NCBI RefSeq assembly: GCF_025150085.1 | Contig: NZ_CP102280.1 | Location: 2,367,001-2,431,000, forward strand | DNA length: 64,000 nucleotides | Direction of reading: 5' to 3' | Origin: Dorea longicatena | GTDB taxonomy: Bacteria; Bacillota; Clostridia; Lachnospirales; Lachnospiraceae | In this document: piece after piece, positions 16,399-24,545 of the stretch | How positions within the stretch are numbered: position 1 is the stretch's first letter | Layout: each line of letters starts with the position of its first letter | Program-made: the position numbers and the translations under genes | The notes under the pieces: model-generated | What the model was told of the DNA's origin: nothing | The model's database searches: none | Seen by the model: only the letters and a program-made list of their open reading frames with translations

Positions 16399-17304
16399 TC
16401 AAATTACCTTGAACATCTTCTGTGACATCGGTTTCTCCTTCTTCTGTTCAACCTCCGCCTGCGCCTTCCTAAACTCTTCCATACGTTTCAATTCTTCCTC
16501 AGCATCATCGAATCCGATATGCGTGTACACATTCATTGTAACCGATATATCCGAATGCCCCATGAGGTACTGCAACGTCTTTGGATTCATTCCCGATTTT
16601 GCCATATTTGAACAATACGTGTGTCGGCATACATGAGGCGTGATATTTGGCAACTGCACCCGGTAGATGTCATTGTATCTGCCGACCATATGATTGAAAC
16701 GATGTTGCCAGTGCATTGCCACAAGTGGCATTCCATTATCATCGTAAAACAGAAATCCACTATATCCGTCTATGGTTTTCTCCACTTTCGGTGCATTTCT
16801 GTCCTCAATAATTGCCTGAAACATCTGTGCCACATCCTCTGTAATCGTCAATACTCTTGTTCCGGCATCCGTCTTTGTAGTTTCTATGATGTATCGCATA
16901 TCCGATGTTCTCTGCAATTGGTGGTCGATATTTACAGTTCTGTTCTCAAGATCAATGTCCTTTAGTGTCAGTCCACAAAATTCCGATATTCGCATTCCCG
17001 TATGAAAGAGTATGTACACCACTTCATAGTATTTACAGTACACCACATCGTCATGCACAAACTTTAGAAACTTTCTCATCTGCTCTTTTGTGACTGCCTC
17101 TCTTGTGACTGCGTCATTTACCAATACCACGTCAAGCTGGAATCCGAATGGATTTTTTACCAGAATGTCATCATCCACCGCCATCTGAAAGGCTGGTTGC
17201 AGCACTCCCCGGATGGTATGAATGGAACTGTAGCTTTTCCCATCTTCCTGTTGCAATTTTATAAGGAACAGCTTTGCATTTATACACTTAAATGTTCTTT
17301 CCAA
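16399..17304 (-). pseudogene. N-terminally truncated Tn916-type integrase
   Basis: It keeps the last part of the core-binding domain and the whole catalytic domain: FHTGMRISEF (Arg), HVCRHTYCSN (His/Arg), YLMGHSDISV (His), MNVYTHI (Tyr). It aligns closely with the island integrase at 4262-5461, but the first roughly 120 residues (AP2-like domain and part of the core-binding domain) are missing. The reading frame begins inside foreign DNA, an Abi_2 tail at 17280-17451. The catalytic residues are intact, so a shortened product could exist, but normal DNA binding is unlikely. Confidence 0.85.
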
Positions 17305-17451
17305 TCCGTAGGAAGATTCATTGCTGCGAGACTGACCACACCATTATTATTTTGAATCAGCTTATCGAAAGCATTTACAAATACTGTCCATTCCTCATCA
17401 GATGAACGCAGGTACTTCATCGCCAGTAAGATTTGATACCAGCCATTACTT
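17280..17451 (-). pseudogene. C-terminal fragment of an Abi_2-family (AbiD/AbiF-like) protein
   Basis: In the minus-strand frame ending at 17280 the translation reads ...WYQILLAMKYLRSSDEEW through VSLAAMNLPTDWKEHLSV and stop. The C-terminal phrase resembles the end of Abi_2 abortive-infection proteins (...MGFPxxWK). A stop codon lies just upstream, so only about 55 codons remain. The last codons merge into the truncated integrase, marking a deletion joint near 17285-17300. Confidence 0.55.
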
Positions 17452-17515
17452 TAATTGTACTGGATATACATTTGTAGTCTTCATCTTCGGCAACGGAAAT
17501 TCCCCCTCGTATTGC

Positions 17516-18046
17516 CTACCACCAAAGGTGGTCGGGGCTATCAATGGCTGCCCCAACACAATCTTCTTCCTGTAAAATTACTTTTTCTCCTTCGCCACAT
17601 GGTTCTTGAAAATCGTTATAATGATGCTCTAGTATCTCATTTGTTATTATGAATGGAGAATTAGCATTCAAAGACTGATTCCTTTTATACAATCTTTTTT
17701 GTAAGGTTCCTTTACTAGCCTTCATATAAACAAGTTCTGGTGTACCGCCAGCTTTTTCTATAAGCCTTTTATAATACGCTCTGTTTGCCTTATTCCAAAA
17801 GCTGAAATCAAGGACTACATGTTTTCCTTGTTGAATGAGAGACAGGAGTTCCTTCTGGAGTGCCATTTCCACTATTTCTGAAAGTTTCTCATACTGTTCG
17901 TTTGGATAATCAATCCCCTTTCTCCCGTAAGTTTTCCACATTTCCTCATCAATGGACAAGCGAACATAGCCTTCTTTTTCTTTCTGCTTTGCATAAGTTG
18001 TTTTCCCGGAACCGCATATTCCACACATCATAATAACTTTAATCAT
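17516..18046 (-). CDS. P-loop ATP-binding kinase-like protein (AAA_33 family)
   Basis: A 176-aa protein. Walker A GICGSGKTTYA is at residues 9-19, a KHVVLDFSFW segment near 75-84 is a Walker B-like strand, and a lid region has RKRNQ-type arginines. The AAA_33 family includes polynucleotide kinase-, gluconate kinase- and zeta-toxin-like enzymes; no antitoxin gene is adjacent, so a toxin role is not supported. It probably phosphorylates a small molecule or sugar. Integrase debris lies downstream and gene fragments upstream. Confidence 0.75.
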   Translation of the reverse strand: MIKVIMMCGICGSGKTTYAKQKEKEGYVRLSIDEEMWKTYGRKGIDYPNEQYEKLSEIVEMALQKELLSLIQQGKHVVLDFSFWNKANRAYYKRLIEKAGGTPELVYMKASKGTLQKRLYKRNQSLNANSPFIITNEILEHHYNDFQEPCGEGEKVILQEEDCVGAAIDSPDHLWW

Positions 18047-18093
18047 AAAAATCTCCTTGTTTTACTAATCAATACAGCCTTCTATTGATACTA

Positions 18094-18186
18094 TCAAAGC
18101 GTTATTTCTTCAACAGCTTTATCTAAAAATATTTCTCCGTCTAAATGTTCTAATTCATGGCAGAAGCACTTTGCCATTTCTGGTCC
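18094..18186 (-). pseudogene. Peptide deformylase C-terminal fragment
   Basis: The minus-strand reading MAKCFCHELEHLDGEIFLDK then AVEEITL and stop carries the deformylase metal motif HELEHLDG (family consensus HExxH) and the usual strand after it. Everything upstream of this motif is gone and is replaced by the tail of a cupin fragment. It is non-functional debris. Confidence 0.65.
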
Positions 18187-18450
18187 TATTTTAGTTTTCT
18201 ATATTCTTCATCACTTACCGGTTCAAGCCATTCATTGGAACTATTTTCGCCCGGCACTACTATTGCCAGATGTGAAAACCATTCATCCGGTGCGGCTCCA
18301 TGCCAGTGCTTAACACCTGTAGGAATATTGATGCAGTCACCTGGCTTCATTTCTACAGCGTCTTTGCCTTCTTCCTGATAATATCCTCTTCCAGCAACAC
18401 ATACCAGAATCTGTCCGCCTCCACTTTTTGCATGATGGATGTGCCAGTTA
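18186..18450 (-). pseudogene. Truncated cupin gene, paralogue of the intact copy at 18926-19348
   Basis: The translation contains NNWHIHHAKSGGGQILV, GYYQEEGKDAVEMKPGD and VKHWHGAAPDEWFSHLAI, the metal-binding cupin motifs, and ends ...EEYRKLK. The front of the gene is missing: a stop lies directly upstream in frame, and the preceding bases look like a short deletion. It is close in sequence to the intact cupin, suggesting an old tandem arrangement. Confidence 0.7.
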
Positions 18451-18560
18451 TTTCTGCATTAAACTGGACTCCCTATTCGCAATCCCTTGTAGTTACTGGC
18501 TTTAACGGCATACACGTCTGTGCTTTGTGCGAACTTTTCGTGACGAGCAGTTTTGCCAGG

Positions 18561-18899
18561 TTATTCCTCTGTTTCGTCCTCGTTCCAAACCTCTTTTGCA
18601 AGGTTGAACACTGCCCAGCCTTTTGGCCAGCCTGCATAGAATGCTACGTGGGTGATAATCGCTGCGATTTCTTTCTGCGTTACCCCATGATCCTTGGCAT
18701 TCTGTAAATGGAATTTCAAAGAGGAATCTGTGATTCCCTGTGCCATCAGTGCTACGACTGTGATGATACTTCTTGTTTTTAAATCAATATCTTCGTTATT
18801 CCAGTTCTCTCCGAACAGAACGTCATCGTTAAAATGTGCAAACTCCGGGGCAAATGTTCCCAGAGCATTTCTTCCCGCTGTCTGTGTGATCTTTGCCAT
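18561..18899 (-). CDS. Carboxymuconolactone decarboxylase-family protein
   Basis: A 112-aa all-helical protein of normal family length. DLKTRSIITVVALMAQG and EIAAIITHVAFYAGWPKGW (about residues 80-98) are the conserved helices of the CMD/AhpD-like fold; there is no CxxC, so a peroxidase role is unlikely. These small proteins often sit with cupins in stress or redox-responsive operons. It is downstream of the cupin gene with a 26-bp gap and shares its promoter. Confidence 0.85.
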   Translation of the reverse strand: MAKITQTAGRNALGTFAPEFAHFNDDVLFGENWNNEDIDLKTRSIITVVALMAQGITDSSLKFHLQNAKDHGVTQKEIAAIITHVAFYAGWPKGWAVFNLAKEVWNEDETEE

Positions 18900-18925
18900 G
18901 ATACTAAACCTCCGTCTTTCTTGCT

Positions 18926-19348
18926 TTATGGTAATTTGTTATACTCTTCTTCCGGTAAAAACTCAAGCCATTCATTGGAAGCACCCTCTGCCGGAACTTC
19001 AACAGCCAGATGCTGGAACCAGCTGTCTTTCGCTGCTCCATGCCAATGTTTTACTTCTGGTGGAATATTTACTACATCTCCGGCTTTCAGCTCACGAGCC
19101 GGCTTTCCTTCTTCCTGGTACCATCCTCTTCCACCAGTAACCATAAGGATCTGTCCACCTTTATGATGGATGTGATATGCATTGATGGTTCCAGGAGCGA
19201 AAGTAACGAGACCAACTGGTACTCTCTCTGTTGTAAGCATATTCAGATAGCACTCACCTGTAAAATATTTTGCAAATACTACATTTTCTTCACCGATTGG
19301 AAATACGTTACCTCCACCTAAGTCTTTTTTCATCTGTTCAATATCCAT
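18926..19348 (-). CDS. Cupin-domain protein
   Basis: A 140-aa protein with a single beta-barrel. Cupin motif 1 INAYHIHHKGGQ (about residues 56-67) and motif 2 VKHWHGAA (about 100-107) provide the three histidines that would hold a metal. It is the same length as cupins found beside carboxymuconolactone decarboxylases in MerR-controlled operons. A strong AAGGAGG lies before the ATG. The exact substrate is unknown. Confidence 0.85.
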   Translation of the reverse strand: MDIEQMKKDLGGGNVFPIGEENVVFAKYFTGECYLNMLTTERVPVGLVTFAPGTINAYHIHHKGGQILMVTGGRGWYQEEGKPARELKAGDVVNIPPEVKHWHGAAKDSWFQHLAVEVPAEGASNEWLEFLPEEEYNKLP

Positions 19349-19377
19349 AAAAAATTCCTCCTTGCTCTTTTTCTTTT

Positions 19378-19408
19378 ATGGTACAACCTGAAGTAAACTC
19401 CAGGTCAA
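19378..19408 (-). promoter_or_regulatory. MerR-type promoter/operator with 19-bp spacer
   Basis: On the minus strand TTGACC (-35, 19408-19403) and TACCAT (-10, 19383-19378) are separated by 19 bp, the over-long spacer characteristic of promoters activated by MerR-family proteins. The dyad ACCTGAAG/CTCCAGGT (plus strand 19386-19405) fills the spacer. No MerR gene is present nearby, so the activator must act from elsewhere. Confidence 0.7.
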
Positions 19409-19571
19409 TAGACTTTGCAGCTTTTTACATAAAGTTCATAATTTTCCTGTGGCAGTTTGCTTTTCAGGTACGCTCTATTTCTTATCGGCTCCATCATACA
19501 CCCATATTACTTTCTATGTCCAATACCCATTATCATGGGTTGCTTAATGCCTTTTAAGCATAATCTGTTTC

Positions 19572-19632
19572 TATATCACAATGCAAAACAGATCTGCTGT
19601 ATTCTGGCAGACCTACTTTGCATTATGATATA
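19572..19632. repeat. Long imperfect inverted repeat at the end of the recombinase cassette
   Basis: TATATCACAATGCAAA (19572-19587) and TTTGCATTATGATATA (19617-19632) are inverted copies with one mismatch, and an inner pair TCTGC/GCAGA continues the stem. It begins 3 bp beyond the stop of the last recombinase-operon gene. There is no T run, so a transposon end or folded recombination site is as likely as a terminator. Confidence 0.55.
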
Positions 19633-19634
19633 GC

Positions 19635-20018
19635 TTAAATCTGTTTGATAAGATTCAACTCTTTCTTGGATAGTGCTTTTTTTAACTTCTGGTTTTCCTT
19701 TATTAGATTCTCATTTTCGCTTTTCAGTTTCTGTAGCTGTTGCCGGAGCAGATTCATTTCCGCTTCCATCGCCTGACTGATAATGTTTCTCCTTGGATCC
19801 ACCATACCAGCCTGCTGTTCCATTGCTGCATCAATCTCACCTCTTACAATCGGATTCTTGTAAAAGAATCCTCTAGATAAACCAGTCTTTTGCATCAGTG
19901 CTGGTACGGACACCTTTTCTCTCTCCAACACCATTGTCCGTATTGTCAGGACTGCCCGTTCCACTTTTTCTTCGCTCTTTCTTTTATTCAATTCCAGCAT
20001 CTTGTCGTATTTGCTCAT
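19635..20018 (-). CDS. TnpC-like DUF6262 protein
   Basis: A 127-aa basic protein. The N-terminal half has a helix-turn-helix-like region (VSVPALMQKTGLSRGFFYKN, about residues 40-59) and the C-terminal half is a leucine-rich coiled coil (about 75-115). This matches the DUF6262/TnpC accessory protein of Tn554-type elements, which aids orientation or efficiency of insertion. ATG at 20018 lies within the end of the preceding recombinase gene, with GGGGAGAAG upstream. Confidence 0.75.
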   Translation of the reverse strand: MSKYDKMLELNKRKSEEKVERAVLTIRTMVLEREKVSVPALMQKTGLSRGFFYKNPIVRGEIDAAMEQQAGMVDPRRNIISQAMEAEMNLLRQQLQKLKSENENLIKENQKLKKALSKKELNLIKQI

Positions 20019-21501
20019 ATTCTTCTCCCCATCCGTCCAGACTTGCCAGTATAATCTGTGACATAAAATTTCTAACTTCTCTTGTTTCATCTGCCATCCG
20101 CTGATTGCTCATTTTTCGGTAATATTGGACACTTCGTACTCCCTTATGTCCCAGGAGCTTCGCTATCGTCCAGTCATCCACATGGAGTTCCGTTAATTTT
20201 ACCCCATAGCAGTGCCGGAACATATGCGTTCCAAATCCGAATAAGTTTCCGCTGTCATCCCGGATATCTTTTTCATAGATCATTCGAAGCACTTTATCCT
20301 GCAAGGTTTGGTAACTGATTGGTCTCTCCGGTTTGTTCTCGTCCGCAAAGATATAAATGCTTTCAGGATAATGCTCATTTGCATAACTGACTGCCTTTCC
20401 AATCAGCTGTGCCAGCTCCCGGCTGATCGGTTTTTCATATCTTCTTGTTTTCGGCTGGTATATGATAATCATATCCTGACGGTCATGTTTATAAAGGCAG
20501 TCTTTCCGCAAGGTCAGCGTGTCGGAAATTCTGGTTCCAAGCATCTGGTGGATGATCATTGCCCTTGCTATCTGCTCTTCCATTTTTACAATCTGGGCAT
20601 TCAGTCTTTTCAGCTCACTGTCCGAATAAGATTTGAATTCTGCTTTCCGTTCTGGCGGAAAATCAGATTTTAAAAACAGTTTTGTAAGATGTGGAAAATC
20701 ATAAATTTTTCCGATTGTTTCCAGCACATTTCGAAGCTTTAGCAGGTCATCCCGGATGCCATTCCCTCCGTTTGATTCTACCTTGATGTTGATTAAAAAT
20801 TGTTCTATGATCTCCCGGTCAATCTCTTCGCAGGTGCTGATCTTGGAATGCTTTTCATCCAAATACTTTGAAAATTTATTCATTGCGGACAGTTCACGTT
20901 TTATACTGCCAAGGGCTTCGGTTTTCAGATGATGGTAAATTGCTTTTTTTACTTCTTCCCGAATATCTGGTTGCCGGATTCCTCTGAAATTTAGTGTCTT
21001 ATGGTTGACAATCGGATTTGTCCGCAGGATAAGCGGAAGCCTTTCCAGATGCCAGATATCCTTTGCCAGCTCATTGGTTTCTGATCGATCCAGTGTAAAT
21101 TCCAGAAGGCTTTCAAAATACCGGATCAGGGCAGCTTTTTCCACCGATTCAGTCTGAATGTTCGTCACTTTATGCTTCGTCAAAGCCCTACCGTTTTGTA
21201 TCATCCACATTTTCAACTGCTTTATCCAGAAGTCTTTTTCTCTGTCAAGCAGGCTGTTCTCCTGATGGGATGACTTCTGAAAAAATTCACATAAGCTGTT
21301 AAAATAATGTCTTTCCCTTTTTATGGTCAGGATGGATACCTGCGTTCCACGGTAGTAAATGTATTCGACAAATTCTGTCTGAAGCTGGTTTCCCGGCAGT
21401 TTATCCAGATCAAAATATTGTTCCTTATTCAGCTTTTCCTTTTGCTCATCGGTAGCCAGCTTATAACATTCCAGTTGTTGGAATTTCAGTTTATTATCCA
21501 T
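19984..21501 (-). CDS. Tyrosine recombinase, third member of the trio
   Basis: A 505-aa recombinase. The catalytic residues are visible: Arg in QMLGTRISDTL, His/Arg in HMFRHCYGVK, His in LLGHKGVRSV, Tyr in QYYRKMSN. The long N-terminal half is helical and should bind DNA. ATG at 21501 has AAAGGAG upstream and overlaps the previous gene by 8 nt. All three recombinases keep complete R-H-R-H-Y sets, so each is probably active. Confidence 0.85.
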   Translation of the reverse strand: MDNKLKFQQLECYKLATDEQKEKLNKEQYFDLDKLPGNQLQTEFVEYIYYRGTQVSILTIKRERHYFNSLCEFFQKSSHQENSLLDREKDFWIKQLKMWMIQNGRALTKHKVTNIQTESVEKAALIRYFESLLEFTLDRSETNELAKDIWHLERLPLILRTNPIVNHKTLNFRGIRQPDIREEVKKAIYHHLKTEALGSIKRELSAMNKFSKYLDEKHSKISTCEEIDREIIEQFLINIKVESNGGNGIRDDLLKLRNVLETIGKIYDFPHLTKLFLKSDFPPERKAEFKSYSDSELKRLNAQIVKMEEQIARAMIIHQMLGTRISDTLTLRKDCLYKHDRQDMIIIYQPKTRRYEKPISRELAQLIGKAVSYANEHYPESIYIFADENKPERPISYQTLQDKVLRMIYEKDIRDDSGNLFGFGTHMFRHCYGVKLTELHVDDWTIAKLLGHKGVRSVQYYRKMSNQRMADETREVRNFMSQIILASLDGWGEEYEQIRQDAGIE

Positions 21502-23245
21502 GCTTCTCTCCTTTCTGCATACAGGCAAGCAGGCTGTTTTCCTCTTCCTCAAAGTATGCGTCATTTTCTTTAGCAATTTTTCTTGGCATATAATCTATAT
21601 ACTGCATGGTCATTTCCTCAAACGTATGTCCCAGATAGTCCCGGATGCTTTGGATTGATACGCCATGCTCATAAAAATTGGTTGCTACGGTATGTCGGTA
21701 ATCATGAGACTTAAAAATATATTCTCCATTCTGTATGCCTATCTGGGAGCAGTATTTTTTCATCTGCCCCATGAAGGTGCTTTTGGAAAATGCTCCACCT
21801 TTCCGATTCCGAAAAATGTATGCTTCTTTTTCGGTAGGGTGCTTTTTCAGATAAACCTGCATCAGACGATACAATGTTACCGGAATGGGAACCCTTTTAT
21901 AATTTTTCATTTTCACCTGGTAGACCTTCATCCAGCAGTCACCATTCTGGATATAATACGCATCCCCTTTTAAGGTGCAGACCTCACTGATCCGGAGTCC
22001 CACACACCAGAGATGTAAAAACATCATTCTCAGGTGTTCAGGAAACTGTGAGAGGTTTTGGATAATTTCCATATACACATCCTCTTCCACACTTCTGTCA
22101 TGGTGGACTGGGATCTGTTTTTCCAAGTAATACGATGCATAAAACGGAACCTTTTTTATATACCCCTTTACTTCCAGAAATTTCATAAAAAACTGTATTC
22201 CCGAAACATTGGTATTAAATGTCTTTGCTCCCATAGCACCATTCTGCAAATTCTTTAAATATACATCAATCAGGCTGGCATCACACTTGGTAACTTCCAG
22301 TTCGCTGATCTCCTGCAAAAAATTTCGAATGGTTCGGAATCTTTCGTACACCGTACTGAGCGCTAGTTCTCCGATTCCAATTTCGTACTTCATATATTCC
22401 TGAAGCAGCAATCGATTCTTGGGCTGTAGAACTTCCTGAAATGATATTTTTTCTATACTGTCACTCTGGTTTATTCTTTCTTTGGCAATACGAAACCGCT
22501 CTAAATACCAGATGGTAGCATCCCATCTTGTTTCATCAGTTTCTATAAAAATCACTTTACGGGCAGTTTCCACAATGCTCTTCAGTCGTTTTCGCCGTTG
22601 CTCTTTCTCGACTTTCTGCTTCAGGTAGTCCTGAAATGCTGTTTCCTGTTCCAGCTCCAGAAGCTGGATATCTGTAATCTGCTCCCGGATGCAAAATTCG
22701 TAAAAAAGCTGTAGCCCGGTCAGTTTATATTCCCTCAGTCTGGAAATTTCATAATTCTCCAGAATATATTCCAGCACGGTAAAAATCTGACGTTTCAGTT
22801 TCTCACTGGCTGCCGCTTTAAAATTCCAGACCATGTTGCTCCGACACCGTACCGTTTCCACACTCTTTACGATTACAGGATCTGAGTGGTATGGAACAAA
22901 AAGTATTTCATTTTTATATTTCCATTCACATTCCCTCTGTCCAGCCGGAGTTTTCATCCGTTCCCGGATGTACGCCTGCCGTATCCGGTCGAACGTTCCG
23001 GTATATCGGTAAATGTAATTTCGCTTTATCAGCGGTGTTATGTATAATTCAAATTTCATTCGCAGTTCATAATCTATTTCCGAAAGATGTTCTACCATCT
23101 CATCTGCCAGAAACAGCAGAATCTGTTCTGTAATGGAACTTCCTGCTTCCTCTTTTGCAAACTCCCGGATTTCTTTTCGTAGCTGCTCAATCCGCCTGCT
23201 CCGTTCTTGTTCTGCCTCTATAAAAGACTGTAAAAACGCAGGCAT
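21494..23245 (-). CDS. Tyrosine recombinase, TnpB-like
   Basis: A 583-aa recombinase. Arg is in CVGLRISEVC, His/Arg in HDYRHTVATN, His in YLGHTFEEMT and Tyr in QYIDYMP. Tn554 TnpB has a comparable size and an extended N-terminal DNA-binding region, as here (residues 1-330). AGGAGG is 9 nt before ATG at 23245. It is 12 bp downstream of the first recombinase stop and overlaps the third, so the three are made in fixed ratio. Confidence 0.87.
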   Translation of the reverse strand: MPAFLQSFIEAEQERSRRIEQLRKEIREFAKEEAGSSITEQILLFLADEMVEHLSEIDYELRMKFELYITPLIKRNYIYRYTGTFDRIRQAYIRERMKTPAGQRECEWKYKNEILFVPYHSDPVIVKSVETVRCRSNMVWNFKAAASEKLKRQIFTVLEYILENYEISRLREYKLTGLQLFYEFCIREQITDIQLLELEQETAFQDYLKQKVEKEQRRKRLKSIVETARKVIFIETDETRWDATIWYLERFRIAKERINQSDSIEKISFQEVLQPKNRLLLQEYMKYEIGIGELALSTVYERFRTIRNFLQEISELEVTKCDASLIDVYLKNLQNGAMGAKTFNTNVSGIQFFMKFLEVKGYIKKVPFYASYYLEKQIPVHHDRSVEEDVYMEIIQNLSQFPEHLRMMFLHLWCVGLRISEVCTLKGDAYYIQNGDCWMKVYQVKMKNYKRVPIPVTLYRLMQVYLKKHPTEKEAYIFRNRKGGAFSKSTFMGQMKKYCSQIGIQNGEYIFKSHDYRHTVATNFYEHGVSIQSIRDYLGHTFEEMTMQYIDYMPRKIAKENDAYFEEEENSLLACMQKGEKHG

Positions 23246-23257
23246 AAAAACCACCTC

Positions 23258-24376
23258 CTATAGCAATTCCTCAATCCCATACAGGGAGGAGTGTTTCTCG
23301 TAGAATTCCTGGCTGGCATCCAGCAGTTCATCATCCACAATGTCCAGATAATTGATGGTTGTCTGGATGTGGCGGTGTCCATAGGCCAGCTGTATCAGTT
23401 CCAGCGACCATCCTGCTTTTCTCCGCTCATTTCCAAAGTAATGCCGGAGCATATGAGGCGTGATCTTAATCCCTGTTTTCTTATCCATTCTTTTTAGCAT
23501 GGAGTATACTGCTTCCACGTTCATTGGTTTTCCGATATTATCTCCGGAAATATTCACAAACAGGCTTGTCTGGTGCTGAAGGAGTTTTCGGTACTCTGCA
23601 ATATACAGATTTAAAAAATCGAAGGTATCTTTGCTGATCTTCGCACTTCGGTATTCTGCATTCTTGGCTCTCGCTCCATTTTCATTGTCCTCACGGAAAT
23701 ATACCCGGATTATGTGGTTCCGATAATCAATGTCCTTACTATAATCAATTCCCAAAATCTCACCGATCCGGTAGCCTGTCTCTGCCAGAAGCAGCATGAG
23801 AAGCCGATCTCTTATATTGGTACACGCTTTCAGGATTTCTACAATTTCATCTTTCTTTGCTGCCCTTGCCTTATGCTCTTCCTCTTTTAAATAGCCTTTG
23901 AAGCTCCTTGACCGTATGCTTTTCTTTACACCTACCGCATCGACTGCCATAAAATAATTATAGGACAGTGCTTTCAGTTCCCCGAACTGCTGGTACTCTT
24001 CTTCTATAAAAAGATAGAACCTGAACACATCTTTTAAGTATGCGTTGCAGGTTCCATTGTTCGGAGATCTGTGATTTTCATCTTGCGTATGTTTCCCAGC
24101 TTTCAGCCAGTATAAAAACTTTACAAAGTGTTCTGTCTGTTCGACATAAGGCATTTGATATATATCTATCAATTCCTGTTCTTTTTCATGGATGTATTCC
24201 AGATAATACAGGATGGAAAGTGCGGAGCGCCGTATCGTATTCGGCGAACATTTGCTCCGTATCTTGTGCATCAGATATTTGGTAGGAAGCAGGACAATGT
24301 CCAAAGTTTCTATATCTCTGATGAAGAAATAAACTGCAGAGCCTTCTCTTTCTGTTTCCAGCTCATATCTTCTCAT
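23258..24376 (-). CDS. Tyrosine recombinase, TnpA-like
   Basis: A 372-aa recombinase, close to Tn554 TnpA in length. Arg is in AETGYRIGEIL, His/Arg in HMLRHYFGNE, His in AYGHRHIQTT and Tyr in INYLDIV. The N-terminal 170 residues are a SAM-like core-binding domain. It is the first gene of the recombinase operon, and the 165-bp gap upstream to the helicase stop should hold the promoter and perhaps the element end. Confidence 0.87.
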   Translation of the reverse strand: MRRYELETEREGSAVYFFIRDIETLDIVLLPTKYLMHKIRSKCSPNTIRRSALSILYYLEYIHEKEQELIDIYQMPYVEQTEHFVKFLYWLKAGKHTQDENHRSPNNGTCNAYLKDVFRFYLFIEEEYQQFGELKALSYNYFMAVDAVGVKKSIRSRSFKGYLKEEEHKARAAKKDEIVEILKACTNIRDRLLMLLLAETGYRIGEILGIDYSKDIDYRNHIIRVYFREDNENGARAKNAEYRSAKISKDTFDFLNLYIAEYRKLLQHQTSLFVNISGDNIGKPMNVEAVYSMLKRMDKKTGIKITPHMLRHYFGNERRKAGWSLELIQLAYGHRHIQTTINYLDIVDDELLDASQEFYEKHSSLYGIEELL

Positions 24377-24545
24377 TTCTGCTCACTTCCTTTCCTCTAA
24401 CGCTATACACAGTATACCCAACTCATGCCGATAAAGCTATCACCAATACTACCAATTCGCTCCAAACCGCCCCTGAAATACCACTAAACTTTTTGTCCTG
24501 TCTGCTACCCGGATCTGGGCAGAACCAACAACGCCACGGATGCTC

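Larger units (their letters stand above)
19572..24400 (-). mobile_element. Tn554-like cassette with three tyrosine recombinases and a TnpC-like gene
   Basis: Four same-strand genes (372, about 583, about 505 and about 127 aa) abut or overlap. The Tn554 pattern is TnpA, TnpB, TnpC; here a third tyrosine recombinase is added, as in recombinase-in-trio elements. The left end is a long hairpin. The right boundary is not certain: it may stop near 24400, or the cassette may be the integration module of the ICE that follows. Confidence 0.65.

Noticed and set aside
17516..18046. Zeta-toxin identity for the P-loop kinase
   Set aside because: No antitoxin gene is adjacent and the length and motifs fit general AAA_33 kinases better.
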